This document shows positions 1-5,737 of a stretch of DNA of 7,134 bases, one piece after another. Numbering within the stretch: the stretch's first letter is position 1; each line of letters opens with the position of its first letter. Made by a program: the position numbers and the translations under genes. Source of the DNA: an uncultured Eubacterium sp. (GTDB taxonomy: Bacteria > Bacillota > Clostridia > Lachnospirales > Lachnospiraceae); the NCBI RefSeq assembly GCF_934295145.1, contig NZ_CAKRAS010000088.1, positions 1 to 7,134 on the forward strand, in the 5' to 3' direction. A model generated the notes under the pieces. It was given only the letters and a program-made list of their open reading frames with translations, had not been told where the DNA came from and ran no database searches.

Positions 1-124
1 GCAGTGATTCTGAGAAGAATATGTCAGCTTACGCTGACCAGAATCACGCACCAAGTCTCACGTGCGTTCGACTTGAATGCTGTAAAAAAAGATATATTCG
101 ATGCGGTGAAGAGGATTCTTACAC
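1..124. other. upstream edge with inverted repeats; no identified gene
   Basis: Positions 4-12 (GTGATTCTG) are the exact reverse complement of 39-47. Inside that pair, 23-28 (GTCAGC) pairs with 33-38 around a TTAC loop. A further pair, CAAGTC (52-57) with GACTTG (70-75), follows. Two forward frames are open through this stretch. The frame starting at base 1 stays open to a TAA at 136-138, 14 bases inside ecfA1, so it could be the C-terminal tail of a gene cut by the window edge. I do not recognise its 45 residues, and two open frames of this length are not significant. GAAGAGG at 108-114 is the ribosome binding site of ecfA1. Confidence 0.35.
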
Positions 125-985
125 ATGGCATTTATTAAGGCTGAAAAATTAAAACATAAATTTGTGCGCCGGGATGAGCAGGGCGAAGTGCAGGATGTGA
201 CGCTGGCGCTGGATGATGTAAATATTGAAGTAGAAGAAGGGCAGTTTATTGCCGTGCTGGGGCATAACGGTTCCGGTAAATCTACTTTTGCAAAACATTT
301 GAATGCATTGCTGACACCGAGTGAAGGTACTGTCTGGGTGGATGGAAAAGATACGGCAAAGGATGAAAATATTTTGGATATCCGAAAAGAAGCCGGTATG
401 ATCTTTCAGAATCCGGATAACCAGATTGTTGCAGGTGTAGTGGAAGAAGACGTGGCATTTGGCCCGGAAAATATTGGTGTTCCAACGGAAGAAATCTGGG
501 AGCGAGTCGGACACAGTCTGGAGGCAGTTGGTATGATGGCGTACCGTTATCATTCTCCGAATCGTTTGTCCGGTGGCCAGAAGCAGCGTGTTGCCATTGC
601 CGGTGTTGTGGCTATGGAACCCAAATGCATCATTATGGATGAGCCAACAGCCATGCTGGATCCGAATGGACGAAAAGAAGTTTTAAATACGGTACATCGG
701 CTGAACCGACAGAAGGGGGTAACGGTAATTCTGATCACGCATTATATGGAAGAAGTCATTGATGCAGACTATGTGTTTGTTATGGATGACGGTCGTGTGG
801 TGATGCAGGGAACGCCCCGTGAAATTTTTTCACAGGTAGACACACTGCTGGAATATGGGCTGGATGTTCCACAGATTACCCGTTTGGCCTGGGAACTGAA
901 ACAGGAAGGTCTGTCGCTTCCGGATGGAATTTTGAGCAGGCAGGAACTGGTGGAGGCAATATGTCAATTAAAATCGAAAACCTGA
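125..985 (+). CDS. ecfA1: energy-coupling factor transporter ATPase EcfA1
   Basis: This is one of the two cytoplasmic ABC ATPases of an energy-coupling factor importer, which drives uptake of vitamins or metal ions by coupling ATP hydrolysis to EcfT and an exchangeable S component. The 286-residue product shows Walker A GHNGSGKST at 46-54, the Q-loop in FQNPDNQ (Q95), signature LSGGQ at 148-152, Walker B ending in D172-E173, D-loop MLDP and switch His206. All catalytic residues are intact. FQNPDNQ followed by GPEN is the wording usual in the first ATPase of the pair, against FQYPEYQ in the second. A C-terminal tail of about 60 residues beyond the ABC core is normal for the family. The ATG has GAAGAGG ten bases upstream. 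The 3' end overlaps ecfA2 by 25 bases, suggesting coupled translation and equal amounts of the two ATPases. Confidence 0.95.
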   Translation: MAFIKAEKLKHKFVRRDEQGEVQDVTLALDDVNIEVEEGQFIAVLGHNGSGKSTFAKHLNALLTPSEGTVWVDGKDTAKDENILDIRKEAGMIFQNPDNQIVAGVVEEDVAFGPENIGVPTEEIWERVGHSLEAVGMMAYRYHSPNRLSGGQKQRVAIAGVVAMEPKCIIMDEPTAMLDPNGRKEVLNTVHRLNRQKGVTVILITHYMEEVIDADYVFVMDDGRVVMQGTPREIFSQVDTLLEYGLDVPQITRLAWELKQEGLSLPDGILSRQELVEAICQLKSKT

Positions 986-1803
986 GTTATACCTATGCAC
1001 AGGGAAGTGCGTACGAGATACATGCGTTAAAAAACTTAAGTCTTGAGATTGCCGATGGCGAATTTGTGGGAATCATCGGTCATACCGGTTCCGGAAAATC
1101 AACGCTGATCCAGCTTCTGGATGGCCTGATCAAGGCAGATGAAGGGCATATTTATTATAACGGTGAAGATATTTATGCACCGGGATATTCCCTGCGTTCC
1201 CTGAGAGGAAAAGTCGGACTGGTATTTCAGTATCCGGAGTACCAGCTTTTTGAGACAACTGTATTAAAAGATGCGGCCTATGGTCCACAAAATCAGGGAT
1301 TTTCTGAGGAAGAGGCACTGGAGAAAGCGAAAGAAGCATTGATCCGGGTAAAACTTCCGGAAAAATATTGGGAAATGTCACCTTTTGAACTTTCCGGTGG
1401 ACAAAAAAGACGTGCAGCGATTGCAGGGGTTATTGCAATGAATCCGAAAGTGCTGATTCTTGACGAGCCGACAGCCGGTCTGGATCCGAAGGGAAGAGAT
1501 GAATTGTTTGATCTGATCCGTGAACTGCATGAAAAAATGGAAATGACCGTGCTTTTGGTATCCCACAGTATGGAAGATATGGCAAACTATGTACAGCGGA
1601 TCGTGGTGCTAAACCATGGGACACTGATGCTGGACGGAACGCCAGCGGAAGTTTTTTCTCATGTGGAGGAATTAGAGCAGGTGTCATTGGCGGTCCCACA
1701 GGTCACGTATCTAATGAAAGATCTGAAAAAAGCCGGATTTGCTGTGGATACTTCAGTAACAACCATTGAAGAAGCAAAGAAAGAGATTATGAAATTATGT
1801 TAA
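961..1803 (+). CDS. ecfA2: energy-coupling factor transporter ATPase EcfA2
   Basis: This is the second ATPase of the ECF module and is expected to form a heterodimer with EcfA1 beneath EcfT. The 280-residue protein carries Walker A GHTGSGKST at 40-48, Q90 in the FQYPEYQLF motif typical of EcfA2, LSGGQ at 144-148, Walker B VLILDE at 164-169, D-loop GLDP and switch His202. Nothing essential is missing. The start is supported by GGAGG at 952-956, which lies inside the end of ecfA1 and is only four bases from the ATG. With the 25-base gene overlap, this points to translational coupling. Its own 3' end overlaps ecfT by 7 bases. The only realistic alternative name is CbiO-like cobalt transporter ATPase, an older label for the same family. 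Confidence 0.95.
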   Translation: MSIKIENLSYTYAQGSAYEIHALKNLSLEIADGEFVGIIGHTGSGKSTLIQLLDGLIKADEGHIYYNGEDIYAPGYSLRSLRGKVGLVFQYPEYQLFETTVLKDAAYGPQNQGFSEEEALEKAKEALIRVKLPEKYWEMSPFELSGGQKRRAAIAGVIAMNPKVLILDEPTAGLDPKGRDELFDLIRELHEKMEMTVLLVSHSMEDMANYVQRIVVLNHGTLMLDGTPAEVFSHVEELEQVSLAVPQVTYLMKDLKKAGFAVDTSVTTIEEAKKEIMKLC

Positions 1804-2600
1804 AGGATATTACAATTGGGCAATATTATCCAACAGAATCGGTGATCCACAGACTGGATCCCCGTGTGAAACTTCTGGCGACACTGATGTATATTGTGTC
1901 CTTATTTTTGTTTCATGATTTTGTCGGCTTCATCTGTGTGACGTTATTTTTGCTGGCTGTTATTAAAATGTCGCATGTTCCATTTTCTTTTATGCTGAAA
2001 GGTGTACGTGCGATTTGGGTGCTTGTGGTTATTACAGCAGTGTGCAATCTGTTTTTTACACAGGGCGCAAATACGTATTTTTCATGGAAGTTTATCCATA
2101 TCACAGATCAGGGAGTAAGCAATACCCTGTTTTTTACTATTCGACTGGTATATCTGGTAGTCGGAACTTCCGTGATGACACTGACAACTACGCCGAATAA
2201 GTTGACAGATGGTCTGGAGGAAGGTCTGAAACCATTATCAAAAATTGGAGTTCCAGTGCATGAAATTGCCATGATGATGTCAATTGCCATGCGTTTTATC
2301 CCGATTCTGGCCGAAGAAGCGGATAAGATTAAAAAAGCACAGATGGCAAGAGGCGCGAATTTTGAAGAGGGTAATATTATTCAGAAAGCAAAAGCCATGG
2401 TGCCAATCCTGGTACCGCTGTTTGTATCTGCATTTCGACGTGCCAACGACCTGGCAACGGCCATGGAAGCGCGCTGTTATCATGGCGGTGAGGGGAGAAC
2501 AAAGATGAAGCCGCTACGCTATATTGCTGCGGATTACAAGGCATATGTGGTGATGGTGTTGTATCTGGCAGTCATTGTTGTGATACGGATCTTTTTATAA
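1797..2600 (+). CDS. ecfT: energy-coupling factor transporter transmembrane protein EcfT
   Basis: EcfT is the membrane scaffold that links the two ATPases to the substrate-binding S component. The 267-residue product has hydrophobic segments at roughly 25-55, 70-88, 108-130 and 250-267. A long cytoplasmic helical region between about 135 and 235 holds the two coupling motifs that sit in the ATPase grooves: ALA-ARG-GLY at 184-186 and a second one at 225-227 that reads Ala-Arg-Cys. The Arg residues contact the Q-helices of EcfA. To my knowledge the Cys variant of the second motif is common in Firmicutes. The ATG overlaps the ecfA2 stop (ATGTTAA), so translation probably continues by re-initiation. 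No S component follows, so this is likely a shared (group II) module serving several S proteins encoded elsewhere. The substrate cannot be told from these genes. Confidence 0.94.
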   Translation: MLKDITIGQYYPTESVIHRLDPRVKLLATLMYIVSLFLFHDFVGFICVTLFLLAVIKMSHVPFSFMLKGVRAIWVLVVITAVCNLFFTQGANTYFSWKFIHITDQGVSNTLFFTIRLVYLVVGTSVMTLTTTPNKLTDGLEEGLKPLSKIGVPVHEIAMMMSIAMRFIPILAEEADKIKKAQMARGANFEEGNIIQKAKAMVPILVPLFVSAFRRANDLATAMEARCYHGGEGRTKMKPLRYIAADYKAYVVMVLYLAVIVVIRIFL

Positions 2601-2863
2601 AACTTAAAAAAAGATAATAGTAAATTTTATAGAATGAAATTGAAATAATGAGGAAACTGTATGGATTCAGTGAGAAATGTATCGGGTGAGAGATGACGCA
2701 AACTTTTATGGGAAAGCCAAGTTATTCTTGAATCAAACGCAGGGAAGTCTGTGAGATATGTTTGTCTGATTGAATTTATACAGTTTTTTTATATTGTGTT
2801 CATTTTTTTATACTTGTAAAATAGTAAAAATGAATCAGGGTTTTCATATGAAGAGGGAGGTGC
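2601..2863. other. intergenic region between ecfT and truA
   Basis: This 263-base gap holds no recognisable gene. An AT-only inverted repeat, ATCTTTTT (2589-2596) with AAAAAGAT (2608-2615), spans the end of ecfT but is too weak to call a terminator. A 12-codon reading frame at 2693-2731 has no convincing ribosome binding site. The right-hand third is very T-rich and holds the likely truA promoter. Confidence 0.6.
2794..2822 (+). promoter_or_regulatory. candidate sigma-A promoter for truA
   Basis: TTGTGT (2794-2799) and TAAAAT (2817-2822) are separated by exactly 17 bases, each element differing from consensus at one or two positions. The start point would fall near 2829, leaving a leader of about 40 bases before truA. 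An alternative -10, TATACT at 2809-2814, has no -35 at the right distance. Confidence 0.4.
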
Positions 2864-2869
2864 TTGCGT

Positions 2870-3631
2870 GTGAAACGAGTGAAACTGGTGGTGGCTTATG
2901 ATGGCACCAATTATTGTGGGTGGCAGGTGCAGCCAAACGGAATTACGATAGAAGGTGTTCTGAACCGGGAATTGAGTAAATTATTGAAGGAAGATATTGT
3001 GGTGATCGGTGCGAGTCGTACAGATTCCGGAGTACATTCTTATGGAAATGTGGCAGTTTTTGATACAAATGCACGGATGCCGGCGGAAAAGATTTCCTAT
3101 GCGCTGAACCAGCGTTTGCCGGATGATATTGTGGTGCAAAATTCCAGTGAAATCCCATTGGACTGGCATCCACGTCATTGCAACAGCCGCAAGACATACG
3201 AATTTCGCATTTTAAACCGTGAATTTCCAATGCCGCAAAGACGGCTGGACACCTGGTTTGTTTATCGAAAACTGAATATTCCGGCGATGTGTGAGGCAGC
3301 AAGACAGTTCGAGGGAACACATGATTTTAAAAGTTTCTGTTCTGTAAATACGGCAGTGGAAGATACGACACGCACGATTTATTCCTGCGAGTTAAAGAAG
3401 GATGGCGAATTACTGACGATTCGGATTACCGGAAGTGGTTTCCTCTATAATATGGTGCGGATCATTGCGGGAACGCTTTTTGATGTGGGAATCGGTAAGA
3501 TCGCACCGGAGGATATTCCGGCGATATTAGAGAAAAAGGATCGGAAAGCAGCAGGACCGACTGCACCGGCGCATGGCTTGACGATGATTGGAATAGAGTA
3601 TGAGATTCCACCGGAGAGTTTGATGGAGTGA
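2870..3631 (+). CDS. truA: tRNA pseudouridine(38-40) synthase TruA
   Basis: TruA isomerises uridines 38, 39 and 40 in the anticodon stem-loop of many tRNAs to pseudouridine. From the start chosen here the product has 253 residues, near the usual family length. It begins with YDGTNYCGWQ (10-19), the N-terminal fingerprint of the family. The catalytic aspartate is Asp52 in GASRTDSGVHS, and the KTYEF segment carries the active-site Tyr. The C-terminal domain has GSGFLYNMVR and the final AAGPTAPAHGL signature. I chose the GTG at 2870 because GGGAGG (2855-2860) lies 9 bases upstream of it. An in-frame TTG at 2864 is only 3 bases from that site and would add two residues. The stop codon lies 14 bases before the next gene, so the two are probably co-transcribed. 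Confidence 0.94.
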   Translation: MKRVKLVVAYDGTNYCGWQVQPNGITIEGVLNRELSKLLKEDIVVIGASRTDSGVHSYGNVAVFDTNARMPAEKISYALNQRLPDDIVVQNSSEIPLDWHPRHCNSRKTYEFRILNREFPMPQRRLDTWFVYRKLNIPAMCEAARQFEGTHDFKSFCSVNTAVEDTTRTIYSCELKKDGELLTIRITGSGFLYNMVRIIAGTLFDVGIGKIAPEDIPAILEKKDRKAAGPTAPAHGLTMIGIEYEIPPESLME

Positions 3632-3645
3632 TAGAGGTACAAAAA

Positions 3646-4206
3646 ATGAGTGAAAATAAAAAATGCGTATATTTTACGAGACATGGACAGACATTTTGGA
3701 ACGTGGAAGACAAAATCTGCGGTTCCACAGATATCGCATTGACGGAGTATGGACAAGAGCAGGCGATTGCACTTGGGCAGAAGATTCTGGAAGAGGGGGT
3801 AGAGATTGACGAGATTTTGTATTCGCCATTAATACGTGCGGCGGATACTGCCAGACATATTTCTAAAATCACTGGAATTCCGGCAACAGAAGAATCGCGT
3901 CTGAAAGAACAGAATTTTGGAAAATACGAAGGTACTTCCCCGAGAAATGCACCGGAGTTTCAGAAAGCAAAAACAAATTTTATCTGCAGTTATGAGGGCG
4001 GTGAGACGATGCTGCATCTTTGCCAGAGAATTTACAATCTGCTGGATGATCTCAAGGAGCGGAACGATGGAAAGACATATCTGCTGGTAGCGCACAATGG
4101 AATTTCAAGAGTGATCGAATCTTATTTTCGTGATATGACTAACGAGGAGTTCGCAAAATTTGGAATTAAAAACTGTGAATTGAAAAAATATGAATGGGTG
4201 GAATAA
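3646..4206 (+). CDS. histidine phosphatase family protein (phosphoglycerate mutase-like)
   Basis: This 186-residue protein belongs to the histidine phosphatase (branch 1) superfamily, cytoplasmic enzymes that pass a phosphate through an active-site histidine. The RHG motif is at 12-14, with His13 the expected phospho-acceptor. Arg64 in SPLIRAADTA, Glu88 in the LKEQNFGKYEG segment and His150 in VAHNG complete the usual catalytic set, so the enzyme should be active. Its substrate cannot be read from the sequence; homologues include broad-specificity phosphatases, alpha-ribazole phosphatase and phosphoglycerate mutase. I prefer the ATG at 3646, which has AGAGG (3633-3637) eight bases upstream. 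An in-frame GTG at 3628 overlaps the truA stop codon but lacks a well-spaced ribosome binding site. No terminator follows, so transcripts could read on into the rplM leader. Confidence 0.88.
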   Translation: MSENKKCVYFTRHGQTFWNVEDKICGSTDIALTEYGQEQAIALGQKILEEGVEIDEILYSPLIRAADTARHISKITGIPATEESRLKEQNFGKYEGTSPRNAPEFQKAKTNFICSYEGGETMLHLCQRIYNLLDDLKERNDGKTYLLVAHNGISRVIESYFRDMTNEEFAKFGIKNCELKKYEWVE

Positions 4207-4241
4207 ATGCTCAATTTCATGGAAAAACCCAGAAAAAATCG

Positions 4242-4270
4242 TTGACACAGGGAGTTCACTGTACTATAAT
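4242..4270 (+). promoter_or_regulatory. consensus sigma-A promoter of rplM-rpsI
   Basis: TTGACA (4242-4247) and TATAAT (4265-4270) are both perfect matches to the housekeeping consensus, with the optimal 17-base spacer. Transcription should begin near 4277. Such strength fits the high demand for ribosomal protein mRNA. The start lies about 220 bases before rplM, which creates the long leader. Confidence 0.92.
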
Positions 4271-4276
4271 ATACAA

Positions 4277-4498
4277 GTCTGACAAAGAGTGTTTTTTGTG
4301 TGCAAAAAAAGCATTTCATATATAGGCGGTCGGTTGGGACCCGACAGCAGGGCAGAGTTTTTGATGATTCTCCACAAGTCAGAGAAAACAAAACCCGGAT
4401 AATGCAGACACATTATTCAAAATTAACAGGCAGGAAGCAGATGTGTCCGGACATTCACATTTGTGGAAGCCGCAAATTTATTCAAGGAGGAAAAATCA
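4277..4498 (+). promoter_or_regulatory. structured 5' leader of the rplM-rpsI mRNA (candidate autoregulatory leader)
   Basis: The leader of about 220 bases holds several complementary blocks. TCTGAC (4278-4283), just after the start point, pairs with GTCAGA (4378-4383), closing a 100-base domain. Within it lie TTTTTTG (4292-4298) with CAAAAAA (4303-4309), and GTCGG (4329-4333) with CCGAC (4341-4345). Downstream, GACACAT (4407-4413) pairs with ATGTGTC (4441-4447), which competes with the self-complementary TGTCCGGACA (4444-4453). ATTTGTGG (4459-4466) pairs with CCGCAAAT (4470-4477, one G-U pair) directly before the ribosome binding site. L13 leader RNAs are known in other Firmicutes; whether this one belongs to that class or is a different regulator is unknown. 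Confidence 0.55.
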
Positions 4499-4930
4499 AT
4501 GAATAACACATTCATGGCCAACCCGGACAAAGTTGAAAGAAAATGGTATGTAGTTGATGCTACAGGATATACATTAGGACGTTTATCTTCTGAAATCGCT
4601 AAGATTTTAAGAGGTAAAAACAAAGCTATCTTTACACCGCACATCGATACAGGTGATTATGTAATCGTTGTAAATGCAGAGAAAGTTAAAGTAACAGGTA
4701 AAAAATTAGATCAGAAGATTTACTATCATCACTCTGATTATGTAGGTGGAATGAAAGAGACTACATTAAAAGAGATGCTGGCTAAACATCCGGAAAGAGT
4801 TGTAGAGTTCGCTGTTAAAGGCATGCTCCCGAAAGGACCTCTCGGACGTCAGATGTACAAAAAATTATTTGTATATACTGGACCGGATCACAAACATGCA
4901 GCTCAGAAACCAGAAGTTCTGACATTTTAA
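4499..4930 (+). CDS. rplM: 50S ribosomal protein L13
   Basis: L13 is an early-assembling protein of the large ribosomal subunit that binds 23S rRNA. The 143-residue product has the standard length and family landmarks: ERKWYVVDA near the N-terminus, LGRLSSEIA, the HIDTGDYVIVVNAEKV block, VTGKKLDQKIYYHH, then KGMLPKGPLGRQMYKKL and the QKPEVL ending. The start is the ATG at 4499, eight bases after AAGGAGG (4484-4490); an in-frame ATG twelve codons upstream would sit in the leader hairpin. Codon choice shifts here to the AGA, GTT, GCT, TTA-rich pattern of highly expressed genes, unlike the ecf genes. It is followed after 22 bases by rpsI in the usual two-gene operon. In some bacteria L13 or S9 controls its own operon; the long leader makes that plausible here. 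Confidence 0.97.
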   Translation: MNNTFMANPDKVERKWYVVDATGYTLGRLSSEIAKILRGKNKAIFTPHIDTGDYVIVVNAEKVKVTGKKLDQKIYYHHSDYVGGMKETTLKEMLAKHPERVVEFAVKGMLPKGPLGRQMYKKLFVYTGPDHKHAAQKPEVLTF

Positions 4931-4952
4931 TCGGTGAAGGAGGTAAATAATC

Positions 4953-5345
4953 ATGGCTAATACTAAATATTACGGAACAGGAAGAAGAAAAAAATCTATC
5001 GCAAGAGTTTACCTTGTACCGGGTACAGGTAAAATCACAATCAATAAAAGAGATATTGATGAGTATCTTGGACTTGAAACATTAAAAGTTATCGTTCGTC
5101 AGCCGTTAGTAGCTACAGAGAACGTTGACAAATTCGATGTACTGGTAAACGTTAAAGGTGGCGGTTACACAGGACAGGCTGGTGCTATCAGACATGGTAT
5201 CGCACGTGCATTACTTACAGTAGACGCTGACTACAGACCAGTTCTGAAGAAAGCTGGATACTTAACACGTGACCCAAGAATGAAAGAGCGTAAAAAACCA
5301 GGTCTCAAATCTGCACGTCGCGCACCGCAGTTCTCAAAGAGATAG
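4953..5345 (+). CDS. rpsI: 30S ribosomal protein S9
   Basis: S9 is a small-subunit protein whose C-terminal tail reaches the P-site tRNA anticodon. The 130-residue product is full length: YYGTGRRKKSIARV at the N-terminus, the GGGYTGQAGAIRHGIARAL core, and the universally kept basic ending RRAPQFSKR. AAGGAGG (4937-4943) lies nine bases before the ATG. Codon use matches rplM. The 3' end carries the sequence TCAAAGAGAT at 5334-5343, which is repeated just after the stop codon at 5357-5366. To my knowledge, rpsI 3' ends serve as integration sites for some integrative elements in Firmicutes. Here the coding end is intact, as expected when an element restores it. Confidence 0.97.
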   Translation: MANTKYYGTGRRKKSIARVYLVPGTGKITINKRDIDEYLGLETLKVIVRQPLVATENVDKFDVLVNVKGGGYTGQAGAIRHGIARALLTVDADYRPVLKKAGYLTRDPRMKERKKPGLKSARRAPQFSKR

Positions 5346-5366
5346 TTTTCACAATTTCAAAGAGAT
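5334..5366 (+). repeat. 10-bp direct repeat across the rpsI stop codon; possible attachment-site remnant
   Basis: TCAAAGAGAT occurs at 5334-5343, covering the last rpsI codons and the start of the stop, and again at 5357-5366. The two copies begin 23 bases apart. A copied gene end next to the true end is what a tyrosine recombinase leaves when it integrates at a gene 3' end. The short distance means any element once between the copies is gone, or that the duplication arose by slippage. Confidence 0.4.
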
Positions 5367-5370
5367 TACC

Positions 5371-5406
5371 AAAACCCTTGCAAACTCAGTGTTTACAAGG
5401 GTTTTT
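5371..5406 (+). terminator. intrinsic terminator of rplM-rpsI
   Basis: AAAACCCTTG (5371-5380) pairs perfectly with CAAGGGTTTT (5396-5405). After one mismatch the stem extends by AAAC (5382-5385) with GTTT (5391-5394), leaving a five-base loop. The 3' arm ends in a run of five Ts. Confidence 0.9.
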
Positions 5407-5457
5407 CTTATGTTTGCGTTTTTGAAAAAGTTGCTGAAAAGTGGTCGATTTTTGACG

Positions 5458-5494
5458 GTAGCACACACGTAGCGCACACGTAGCGTTTGTAGCG
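5458..5494 (+). repeat. short tandem repeat of an 11-bp unit (GTAGC-rich)
   Basis: GTAGCACACAC (5458-5468) is followed directly by GTAGCGCACAC (5469-5479). A third unit starts GTAGCG at 5480 and a fourth GTAGCG at 5489-5494. The 11-bp period places copies on nearly the same face of the helix, as in protein-binding sites, but no protein can be named. Confidence 0.55.
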
Positions 5495-5500
5495 GTGTTC

Positions 5501-5529
5501 TTGAAATTTGCGACAGGTTGTGATACATT
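5501..5529 (+). promoter_or_regulatory. promoter with extended -10, upstream of a gene-free transcript
   Basis: TTGAAA (5501-5506) and TACATT (5524-5529) are 17 bases apart. A TG at 5521-5522 gives an extended -10. The predicted start is near 5535, and no start codon with a ribosome binding site follows before the terminator at 5590-5635. Confidence 0.5.
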
Positions 5530-5534
5530 TAGAT

Positions 5535-5637
5535 TGTAAATAAGGAACAACCGCCACAAGTGGTTGACCAGTTAATAAGAATGAACATAGAAAATGCCAC
5601 CCTAACTCGCCAAAGTTATAGAGGGTGGCATTTTCAT
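5535..5637 (+). ncRNA. candidate small RNA of about 100 nt
   Basis: The interval runs from the predicted start of the promoter at 5501-5529 to a very strong intrinsic terminator. It contains a small hairpin, CAACC (5548-5552) with GGTTG (5562-5566), with a competing fold CCAC-AA-GTGG at 5554-5563. No open frame in it has a ribosome binding site. It could instead be the leader of a gene since lost, or a read-through leader of the LytTR gene. No known RNA family is recognised. Confidence 0.35.
5590..5635. terminator. strong, near-symmetric intrinsic terminator
   Basis: GAAAATGCCACCCT (5590-5603) pairs without mismatch with 5622-5635, a 14-bp stem. The loop region can add AACT (5604-5607) with AGTT (5614-5617). 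With A-run and T-run arms it could stop transcription from either side. It isolates the LytTR gene from whatever is transcribed upstream. Confidence 0.8.
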
Positions 5638-5638
5638 G

Positions 5639-5669
5639 CAACTTACAGCCTGATTTTTACAACTTACAG
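5639..5669 (+). promoter_or_regulatory. two direct repeats 21 bp apart; probable LytTR-type operator
   Basis: CAACTTACAG occurs identically at 5639-5648 and 5660-5669, with a repeat distance of exactly 21 bp. Read on the other strand each copy contains TAAGTTG, which fits the first seven positions of the LytTR-site pattern W-M-M-G-T-T-N. LytTR regulators such as AgrA and AlgR bind paired direct repeats two helical turns apart. The pair lies 69-99 bases before the start codon of a LytTR gene, so autoregulation is likely. Confidence 0.6.
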
Positions 5670-5682
5670 TATCAATTATAGA

Positions 5683-5707
5683 TATAAAAAACATTCTATG
5701 CTATATT
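5683..5707 (+). promoter_or_regulatory. candidate promoter region of the LytTR-KTR gene
   Basis: TATATT (5702-5707) preceded by TG at 5699-5700 is an extended -10 with no good -35, the usual shape of an activator-dependent promoter. With a start near 5714 the two operator repeats would lie at about -45 to -75. A second possible -10, TATAAA (5683-5688), would put the downstream repeat on the -35. Which is used cannot be decided by eye. Confidence 0.4.
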
Positions 5708-5737
5708 ATTGTTTCAGAACCGAAGGGAGGTGCGGAC

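Noticed and set aside
2589..2615. AT-rich inverted repeat at the end of ecfT as a terminator
   Set aside because: The stem has a single G-C pair and an 11-base loop, so it would not be stable enough.
2693..2731. 12-codon frame between ecfT and truA as a leader peptide
   Set aside because: There is no convincing ribosome binding site and no attenuator structure follows.
2864..2869. TTG at 2864 as the start of truA
   Set aside because: It is only three bases from the ribosome binding site; the GTG at 2870 has proper spacing and gives the family's usual N-terminus.
3445..3872. Reverse-strand frames of 103 and 136 codons over the truA/phosphatase junction
   Set aside because: They are opposite-strand shadows of two well-supported genes and show no family motif.
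4300..4506. 68-codon GTG frame running through the rplM leader into rplM
   Set aside because: It has no ribosome binding site, overlaps strong RNA stems and the rplM start, and its protein is not recognisable. An open frame of this length is not rare by chance.
5458..5494. Possible CRISPR array
   Set aside because: The units are 11 bp with no spacers and no cas gene nearby.
5408..5641. 77-codon reverse frame between rpsI and the LytTR gene
   Set aside because: It covers the tandem repeats and the terminator arm, has no recognisable family, and its codon pattern looks like chance.
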